Below, in pieces: positions 1 through 5,154 of a DNA stretch of 5,154 nucleotides. Source of the DNA: an uncultured Acidobacteriota bacterium. Its GTDB lineage: Bacteria; Acidobacteriota; Blastocatellia; Pyrinomonadales; Pyrinomonadaceae. Below the pieces are notes generated by a model. That model searched no databases and was not told where the DNA came from. It was given only the letters and a program-made list of their open reading frames with translations. A program made the translations under genes and the position numbers. The DNA is taken from assembly GCA_902826505.1 (NCBI GenBank), contig CADEFG010000404.1:1-5154 (forward strand), given 5' to 3'. Within the stretch, counting starts at the first letter, position 1. Every line of letters begins with the position of its first letter.

Positions 1-95
1 CGAGAAAGTGAATTTTCACTGATGTCCAAAAACAAACGAACATAATAGACAAAAAGCCATATACTATCCAGTCAAATTATCATGCAGCAGGATAA
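1..95. other. AT-rich upstream region without coding capacity
   Basis: All three forward frames are closed here: stops lie at 43-48 (TAA TAG) and 97-99 in one frame, at 20-22 in the second, and at 9-11 and 93-95 in the third. The third is the frame of the downstream glycosyltransferase, and its TAA sits directly before the TTG start. The only promoter-like elements are weak: CATAAT at 41-46 and TATACT at 60-65, neither with a convincing -35 box. The stretch is visibly richer in A and T than the genes that follow. It could be a leader and promoter region, or the junction at which the 5' part of the next gene was lost. Confidence 0.5.
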
Positions 96-1496
96 TTGAA
101 GGTCAAAAGGCCGCTTGTGACGAAAGCATTTACGATGTATATGTTGCCGTTTCAGCAATCCAATTGGTTCGGGATCTTTTCGCCGGGCTGGTCGGCTTTA
201 CTGGCGATCGGCGTGAAATTAAATGTCGTTTGGCTCATCAATCCGCTGCTCGCGGGTTTATGCGTGTTATTATCTTATCTGTTTTTTCAGGAAATTTACT
301 CACGCCGTTTTGCGCGAATCGCGGTTTTGCTTTTATGCTGTTCGCCGTGGTTCGTGTTTATGGCAATGAGTTTTATGAGCCATATTTTCACGCTTGTTTG
401 TGCATTGAGCGCGGCGGTTTGGCTCAGTAAATCATTCAAAAACAAAAAAATAATCTATGTTCTGGCGGCAGGTTCGGCAATCGGAATCTTGAGTTTGATC
501 CGCCCGCTTGACGGTTTGATGGTCGCGTTTCTGCTCGGTGTCTGGACGCTTTTCGGTTGCCCGACGTGGCGGACGAGAATTCTCACCGGCGCGGCTTTAG
601 TTATCGGAACAATCGCGACCGCCGCGCTGGTTTTCCCATACAATAAAGCCGTGACGGGCAATGCCTTGCTTTCGCCGCTCGATGCCTATTACGCGAAATA
701 TTATTCGCCGCAGGTGATGGCTCTGGGCTTCGGCGCGGAACGCGGATTCCATTGGGGGTTGGACGCTTTTCCGGGACATTCGCCGCTCGAAGCGGTGGTC
801 AATGCGGCTTTAAACGTATTTTTGCTGAACACGGAATTGTTCGGTTTCGCGATCGGATCGTTATTTTTGGCAATTATTTTTCTTTTTTCCGTCAAGCCTC
901 AGAAAAAAGATTTTTGGGCGTTGGGCGTGATTGCCGTCATTATTGGCGGTTATAGTTTGTTTTGGTATCACGGCGGACCCGATTTCGGTGCAAGATATTG
1001 GTTTTTATGCATCATTCCATTAATCGCTTTGACCGTCAAAGGTGTAGAATGGTTAGAACAGAAAACAAACGAATCCGATCAGGCGGAAGCAAAGCCGAAT
1101 CCGCGAATTGTTTTAGCAGTGGCGATGCTTTGCGGGATGAGTTTGGTGAGTTATTTCCCGTGGCGTGCGTTCGATAAATATCACGGCTATCTCGAAATGC
1201 GACCGAATATTCGAGAATTAGCCAGACAAAATAATTTCGGCAGAAGCCTTGTGCTGATTCGCGGCGATGAGCATCCCGATTATCAATCGGCTTGGATCTA
1301 TAACCCGCTGAATTTTGAAGGTGACGCGCCGATCTATGCGCGGGACAACGATGCGGAAATTCGTCGGCGGCTGTTGCAGGCTTACGTTGACCGTCCGGTG
1401 TGGATAGTTGACGGACCGACGCGTACGGGCGGCATTTATAAAGTTGTGCAGGGACCGGTTGACGCCCAAAAAATGTTGGCAGAAGAAGATCAATAA
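96..1496 (+). CDS. GT39/ArnT-like membrane glycosyltransferase, probably lacking its N-terminus
   Basis: The 466-residue product is a polytopic membrane protein. Hydrophobic segments fall at about residues 32-68, 73-110, 119-153, 162-181, 241-265, 273-291, 301-320 and 338-355, followed by a soluble tail of about 110 residues. The segment FGIFSPGWSALLAIG (25-39) followed by INPLLAG matches the loop and helix that come after the first periplasmic loop in GT39-type transferases, and GGPDFGARYW (293-302) matches a conserved motif in the same group. Family members use polyprenyl-phosphate-linked sugars on the outer face of the cytoplasmic membrane. In full-length relatives about 80-100 residues precede this point, with the first helix and the catalytic acidic loop; here they are missing, because an in-frame TAA lies at 93-95 and the other frames are closed upstream. 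The TTG start is weak: AGGA at 89-92 is only 3 bases away. ATG codons at 135 and 141 are alternatives. It may be a 5'-truncated pseudogene. The family call is fairly sure; substrate and activity are unknown. Confidence 0.65.
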   Translation: MKVKRPLVTKAFTMYMLPFQQSNWFGIFSPGWSALLAIGVKLNVVWLINPLLAGLCVLLSYLFFQEIYSRRFARIAVLLLCCSPWFVFMAMSFMSHIFTLVCALSAAVWLSKSFKNKKIIYVLAAGSAIGILSLIRPLDGLMVAFLLGVWTLFGCPTWRTRILTGAALVIGTIATAALVFPYNKAVTGNALLSPLDAYYAKYYSPQVMALGFGAERGFHWGLDAFPGHSPLEAVVNAALNVFLLNTELFGFAIGSLFLAIIFLFSVKPQKKDFWALGVIAVIIGGYSLFWYHGGPDFGARYWFLCIIPLIALTVKGVEWLEQKTNESDQAEAKPNPRIVLAVAMLCGMSLVSYFPWRAFDKYHGYLEMRPNIRELARQNNFGRSLVLIRGDEHPDYQSAWIYNPLNFEGDAPIYARDNDAEIRRRLLQAYVDRPVWIVDGPTRTGGIYKVVQGPVDAQKMLAEEDQ

Positions 1497-1505
1497 ATTA
1501 TTTTA

Positions 1506-2294
1506 ATGAAGAAAGATTTTATGGATAGAGCAGAAATTCTAAAACCATCCATCGGGTTGATTGAATCAGTTGAAACGAACGGCGGACGCTCATTGAACGC
1601 CAATCCTTACGATTATAAAAAATTTCTCTCGACAATCGTCGATGCGTATGATTCGACGATCATTCGCGCTTATTGCAAGGCTCGTTTTACGATCATCAAC
1701 ATCAACATTTTACAAATGCTCGGGCTCTGTTTGCGTGGGCGGCGGCGGATTCTCGATGTCGGCTGCGGCTTTGGATTGTTTGGCTGTTATTTTTCGGCGA
1801 TGTACCCGGAAATAACTTATTGCGGCTACGATTTGGATGCCGGACGGATCGAACAAGCCAAGCGCGCCGCTCAAAAGCTTGGGTTAAACAACGTCTCTTT
1901 TCACTGCGGCGATGCCCGCGATTTGCAGATCGACGACGAATACGACGCGATCATGATGGTTGATTTGCTTCACCATATTGACGACGAAGCAAAACGCAAT
2001 CTGATCGAAATTTGCGCCTCGCATCTCGCGGACGACGGGCGACTGATCATCAAGGATGTGACGACTCATCCGTTTCCGAAGATCGCTTTTACATGGGCAC
2101 TGGATGTCTTGATGACGCGCGGCTTTGAAATGTGGTTTCGGGATGAAAAACACTACTACGAACTGTTCAGCCAGCATTTTAACCGTGTCGAAATGTATCC
2201 GATCGTTGACTGGCTGCCGTATCCGCACGTCATTTATTTGTGTGAAAATATCGCTCTGGAAAATGGCGACACTAAACGGCGATCGCTCAAATGA
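1506..2294 (+). CDS. class I SAM-dependent methyltransferase
   Basis: The 262-residue product (257 from the internal start) has a Rossmann-fold methyltransferase core. Motif I is ILDVGCGFG at residues 82-90. The acidic residue at the end of strand 2 that usually binds the SAM ribose is D109 in CGYDLD. An adenine-contacting acidic residue is likely D136 in CGDARD, and the motif IV-like segment DAIMMVDLLHHIDD spans 147-160. The pattern fits the Methyltransf_11/25 (UbiE-like) group. About 80 residues precede the core, and the C-terminal part, with WFRDEKHYYELF and a hydrophobic end, probably forms the acceptor site. No signal peptide or membrane helix is evident, so it should be cytoplasmic. It starts 9 bases after the glycosyltransferase stop, suggesting one transcript and perhaps methylation of a sugar or lipid-linked precursor. 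ATG at 1521 (M6) is preceded by AAGAAAG at 1509-1515 with a 5-base gap and may be the true start. The substrate cannot be read from the sequence. Confidence 0.85.
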   Translation: MKKDFMDRAEILKPSIGLIESVETNGGRSLNANPYDYKKFLSTIVDAYDSTIIRAYCKARFTIININILQMLGLCLRGRRRILDVGCGFGLFGCYFSAMYPEITYCGYDLDAGRIEQAKRAAQKLGLNNVSFHCGDARDLQIDDEYDAIMMVDLLHHIDDEAKRNLIEICASHLADDGRLIIKDVTTHPFPKIAFTWALDVLMTRGFEMWFRDEKHYYELFSQHFNRVEMYPIVDWLPYPHVIYLCENIALENGDTKRRSLK

Positions 2295-2393
2295 TCTGCC
2301 GGTAAAGTGAAAATTTTAGAATTGTAAAGAATTATTGTTTTGGCAAGGGAAGTAACGGGAAGTAAGGAAGATTAAAAGTTAGAGAGAAAATTT
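2295..2393 (+). promoter_or_regulatory. intergenic leader with purine-rich direct repeat
   Basis: This 99-base gap separates the methyltransferase stop from the large secreted-protein gene. It contains two exact copies of GGGAAGTAA at 2347-2355 and 2357-2365, one base apart, inside a purine-rich tract that runs to the start codon. No convincing -35/-10 pair was found and no hairpin followed by a T-run follows the methyltransferase, so read-through from the upstream genes cannot be excluded. The repeat could be an operator or simply low-complexity leader sequence. Confidence 0.3.
2381..2386 (+). promoter_or_regulatory. ribosome binding site of the M23 protein gene
   Basis: AGAGAG lies 7 bases before the ATG at 2394 and is a near-consensus purine-rich Shine-Dalgarno element. 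It supports this start, as does the basic and hydrophobic signal-like N-terminus that begins there. Confidence 0.45.
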
Positions 2394-5154
2394 ATGTTAT
2401 CGTTGATAAAATCAGTATTTTTCAAAACACGAATTGTTGTTTTGGCAATCGTCGTTTTTGCTTTGGCAGGTTTGATGCTGCTGTCGGGAATCTTTGCAAA
2501 TAGCCATTCCACAACTGTTTATGCTGAAAATACCGATGAAACCTTGATCGAAACCAAAGATTATCCCGTTTCTCTAGATTCGAATCAAAAATCTGCCGAA
2601 GCGCAGCCGCAGCCGTTTGTCAGCGCGCTTAACGGCGAAGCCTTTATTATCGAAGATAATTTGCTGGGCGTCAGAATCCTTCCGCTCAAAACTTCGTTAC
2701 CGGTCTTTAAAGCGTTCGGACTTTCCGCCGACAGCCAAAAACTGCTTTACACTTCTCTCAAACGCGGGGTTCCGTCGGGCGAGCTTTATTTGGAAGATTT
2801 ACGGACTGGAAAAGCCGTCAAAGTTACTTCACGGCTCGTTCTTTCCGCCGCATTATCGCCGACCGACGGTCAGCGCATTGCTTATACTTTTTCCGGCGGC
2901 GAAAAATTCGGCTTGGCGGTCACCGAGCTCAATTCAAAACAAGATAGAGTTTTGGTATCGGAAAATGTCTTTACGGAAACACTTCAATGGGATGATTCCG
3001 GTAAAGGAATTCATTATTTTGAAACCGCTATTGAGGCATCGAGTCTTGCCTTGAATGAGCAATATGCCGCAGTCGATTCATTACTTTCGCGCGAAATCTT
3101 TCTGCCGCGCGTGCCGGCAGGATTTCCGGTTTTATCTGCCAAAAACGACTCTGTTCTGAATTTTCAAAAATTCAAAGAAAACGAAGAAGATGAAAATAAT
3201 TTTGCCTTTCAGACGGCGGCGCCGGATGGGAATCATAAAATAATCGGAAAAAATCTGTTGGGACAAGATCAATTATTTGTTCGTTCCGGGACATCGGGGA
3301 AAACCAAAGCGCTTGGTGAAGGACAATTATTAAAAGTTTTACAAACAGGTGTGATCGTCAAACGGTTTTTGACGGAAGGCGCGAATCTGCAGTTTATTGA
3401 TTGGAAAGGGCAAACAAGCAGTGTCGGTTTAGCCGTCGTCAATTACAATTTACCCGTCCAAAACTCGACGATGACGCAGGGCGGCACCGGTTATTCGGCG
3501 CCCGGAAACTGCAATATTTCAGCTCATAACGGTGCGCTTGAATTTTCATATGACTTCCAAAGCTCGATTGTCGGTGCCCACGCGTTGGCAGCCGCCGACG
3601 GTCTGGTCGTGTTTAATGAATCTTCCGTGACCTGTAATTCGATTGATACGGATTCTTGCCCAGATTACAACTCAAACGGTTGTCCGGGAACATTTCTCGG
3701 CAATATTGTCATTATTCAACACGCCGACGGAACTTTTTCCAAATATGCCCATATGCAGACAAATTCTCCGCAGGTTGTAGTTGGAACAACGGTGGATCAG
3801 GGTTTGTATATCGGAAGACAAGGTCACACCGGCTCAACGAACGGCACTTTCAACGGTTGCGGTGACCATCTGCATTTTCAAAGACAATCTTCACCGGATA
3901 TTTTCGGGCAGTCGATTGCCGTTGATTTTGCGGACGTCGTTTCAGAACCGCTGGCTTGCGGCACAACTTATGTTTCCGGCAGCACGGAAATTTCTCATTC
4001 AATTTCCCCGAGTTCACAGAGTTTTGGCATCACTGCCGGTAATGGCAGTGTCAATTTAACCTCGACCGGCGGAACCTGGCAAGCGATCAGCAATGACAGT
4101 TGGATAACGATTACTTCGGCAACCAGCGGCAGCGGCAATAGCGTTGTCAGTTACACGGTTGCCGACAATTCTGCGGGCAGCCCGCGCACCGGCACGATGA
4201 ATATCGGCGGACATCTGTTTACTGTTTCGCAAAGCGGGGTTCAGCCGCCGAATCAAGCGCCGACGGCGAATGCCGGAGGCGATCAAACGATCACTCTGCC
4301 GAATTCCGTCAATCTGAGCGGCGCGGCAACGGATGACGGTTTGCCGACGCCAGTTAATTTAACGACCGTTTGGAGCAAAGTGAGCGGTCCCGGAACGGTC
4401 ACGTTCGGCAATGCCAACGCCTTGAACACGACTGCCGGTTTCAGTCTCGCAGGCGTTTATGTCTTGCGCTTGACGGCAAATGACGGCGCGCTCTCGGCGA
4501 CCGATGATGTTGCGGTGACGGTCAATAATCCGAGTTCCGGCGGCACGCTTTCGGCGAGCAGCAACAGCACGCCGGCAAACACGAATCTGTCGAGTGAAGG
4601 AACACTTGATTGGGCACATTGGGGTTTGACGACGGCGACGAGTTTCGATCACAAGAACGGTGTTACTTCACAAATCAGCAACTATACGCAGATTGGTATG
4701 ATCAGTCCGCTTCGCTATGCGAACAATCCGAATCTTTACAGTTGGACGGGCGGGACACCGACGGCGACCGCAAACAATACCGCAACGGGTGTTTATCTTT
4801 ATGAAATCGGTAACGGATTTCAATTGACGGTGCCGGCGGACACGACGCCGCGGACGTTGAAACTCTATGTCGGATTATGGGCAGCCGGCGGCAGATTGGA
4901 AGCGAGTTTGAGCGATGGTAGCGCATCGCCGGTTGTTGATACATCGCTTATTTCAACCGATGTTCTCAACGGTGTTTACACGTTAAATTATCAAGCCGGA
5001 TCGGGCGGACAAACCTTGACGATTAGATGGACTGTCAATAGTAATACCAATGCCCTTGGAAACGTTACTCTCCAAGCTGCATCATTAACAACATTTATCC
5101 CGCCGACGAATCAAGCGCCGACGGCGAATGCCGGAGGCGATCAAACGATCACTC
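2394..5154 (+). CDS. secreted multidomain M23 metallopeptidase with BACON and PKD-like repeats (3' end outside window)
   Basis: One frame is open from ATG 2394 to the window edge: 920 codons and no stop. Residues 1-13 carry K6, K11 and R13, and a hydrophobic helix spans about 14-34; a possible cleavage site is VYA-EN at 44, otherwise it is an anchor. No lipobox cysteine is present. Residues about 103-215 contain TolB/WD40-like strands (LSADSQKLLYTS, SPTDGQRIAYTFSG, DDSGKGIHYFE). Residues about 370-500 form an M23/LytM domain: zinc ligands H378, D387 and H494 (in DHLHF), with H453 (YAHM) and H492 as catalytic histidines, so it should be active. Its usual role is cutting peptide crosslinks of peptidoglycan or other peptides. 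A BACON-like domain (about 537-615, ending FTVSQSG) follows, then a PKD-like domain (about 620-711), a beta-rich domain opening near GTLDWAHWG (about 718-900), and a second PKD-like start at 906. All six cysteines (373, 414, 422, 430, 489, 522) lie in or next to the peptidase domain, suggesting disulfides and an extracytoplasmic location. Further repeats probably lie beyond the window. The fold calls are firm for M23 and good for BACON and PKD; the true substrate is unknown. Confidence 0.9.
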   Translation, partial: MLSLIKSVFFKTRIVVLAIVVFALAGLMLLSGIFANSHSTTVYAENTDETLIETKDYPVSLDSNQKSAEAQPQPFVSALNGEAFIIEDNLLGVRILPLKTSLPVFKAFGLSADSQKLLYTSLKRGVPSGELYLEDLRTGKAVKVTSRLVLSAALSPTDGQRIAYTFSGGEKFGLAVTELNSKQDRVLVSENVFTETLQWDDSGKGIHYFETAIEASSLALNEQYAAVDSLLSREIFLPRVPAGFPVLSAKNDSVLNFQKFKENEEDENNFAFQTAAPDGNHKIIGKNLLGQDQLFVRSGTSGKTKALGEGQLLKVLQTGVIVKRFLTEGANLQFIDWKGQTSSVGLAVVNYNLPVQNSTMTQGGTGYSAPGNCNISAHNGALEFSYDFQSSIVGAHALAAADGLVVFNESSVTCNSIDTDSCPDYNSNGCPGTFLGNIVIIQHADGTFSKYAHMQTNSPQVVVGTTVDQGLYIGRQGHTGSTNGTFNGCGDHLHFQRQSSPDIFGQSIAVDFADVVSEPLACGTTYVSGSTEISHSISPSSQSFGITAGNGSVNLTSTGGTWQAISNDSWITITSATSGSGNSVVSYTVADNSAGSPRTGTMNIGGHLFTVSQSGVQPPNQAPTANAGGDQTITLPNSVNLSGAATDDGLPTPVNLTTVWSKVSGPGTVTFGNANALNTTAGFSLAGVYVLRLTANDGALSATDDVAVTVNNPSSGGTLSASSNSTPANTNLSSEGTLDWAHWGLTTATSFDHKNGVTSQISNYTQIGMISPLRYANNPNLYSWTGGTPTATANNTATGVYLYEIGNGFQLTVPADTTPRTLKLYVGLWAAGGRLEASLSDGSASPVVDTSLISTDVLNGVYTLNYQAGSGGQTLTIRWTVNSNTNALGNVTLQAASLTTFIPPTNQAPTANAGGDQTIT
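4249..4296 (+). repeat. 48-base direct repeat, copy 1 (start of first PKD-like domain)
   Basis: These 48 bases are identical to 5107-5154 and lie in the same reading frame. They encode NQAPTANAGGDQTIT and the linker just before it, the opening of a PKD-like domain. The copies are 858 bases (286 codons) apart. The base before the repeat differs (C here, A in copy 2), so the left edge is real, although a looser match (CCGCCG, encoding PP) continues upstream with a 3-base offset. Confidence 0.95.
5107..5154 (+). repeat. 48-base direct repeat, copy 2 (cut by window end)
   Basis: This is the exact second copy of 4249-4296. It is cut off by the window edge, so the true length of identity is unknown and may be longer. 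It marks the start of a second PKD-like domain (from about residue 906) and hence of a repeated unit made of a PKD-like plus a beta-rich domain. Confidence 0.95.

Noticed and set aside
1884..2228. Minus-strand ORF of 114 codons opposite the methyltransferase.
   Set aside because: The plus-strand frame has the full set of SAM-binding motifs over the same bases. The antisense product shows no family features.
2295..2346. Possible terminator or promoter after the methyltransferase.
   Set aside because: No stem followed by a T-run and no paired -35/-10 boxes at proper spacing could be found. The A/T-rich words present are too common to support a call.
2617..3054. Plus-strand ORF of 145 codons in another frame.
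   Set aside because: It lies wholly inside the frame open from 2394 to 5154, which has clear domain matches. Its own product is rich in Arg, Lys and Ser with no recognisable motif.
4031..4050. Perfect inverted repeat: CACTGCC and GGCAGTG with a 6-base loop, terminator-like.
   Set aside because: It lies inside the long open frame (start of the BACON-like domain), the stem is only 7 bp, and no T-run follows. Most likely chance within coding sequence.
4056..4944. Three minus-strand ORFs of 76-97 codons (4056-4286, 4359-4652, 4702-4944).
   Set aside because: All are antisense shadows of the PKD-like and beta-rich repeat region. Their Arg-rich, low-complexity products reflect the Gly/Thr/Ala codon bias of the sense strand.
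5107..5154. The direct repeat considered as a CRISPR or mobile-element end.
   Set aside because: Both copies are in frame and encode the same PKD-domain opening, 858 bases apart. There are no spacer-like units, inverted termini or transposase.

Overview
The window carries three plus-strand genes in a row and looks like ordinary bacterial chromosome, probably from a Gram-negative environmental bacterium. The secreted multidomain protein pairs BACON-like and PKD-like modules with an M23 peptidase, and the glycosyltransferase resembles GT39-type proteins with a soluble C-terminal domain. Both remind me of Acidobacteriota (Blastocatellia-like) proteins. That placement is from memory of protein style; no marker gene in the window confirms it.

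Layout. Positions 1-95 are AT-rich and have stops in all three forward frames. Positions 96-1496 encode a polytopic membrane protein of the GT39/ArnT-like type that appears to lack its N-terminal catalytic part. Nine bases later, 1506-2294 encodes a class I SAM-dependent methyltransferase; the spacing suggests co-transcription. A 99-base gap (2295-2393) holds a purine-rich leader with a short direct repeat and a plausible ribosome binding site. From 2394 to the end of the window a single frame stays open for 920 codons without a stop. It is the N-terminal part of a large exported protein: signal or anchor helix, short TolB/WD40-like propeller region, complete M23 (LytM-type) metallopeptidase domain with six cysteines, BACON-like domain, PKD-like domain, an unnamed beta-rich domain, and the start of a second PKD-like domain. 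This frame is the main content of the second half, and all shorter ORFs in either strand there are its shadows.

How they may work together. The first two genes suggest modification of a surface glycan or lipid-linked sugar. The third suggests peptidoglycan or peptide cleavage outside the cytoplasmic membrane, with adhesive or carbohydrate-binding repeats. A shared cell-envelope theme is reasonable, but a functional link between the third gene and the first two is not shown by the sequence. I see no CRISPR array, tRNA, rRNA, transposase or integrase. The most noteworthy points are the architecture of the large protein, the exact 48-base repeat marking a repeated two-domain module, and the missing N-terminus of the glycosyltransferase.
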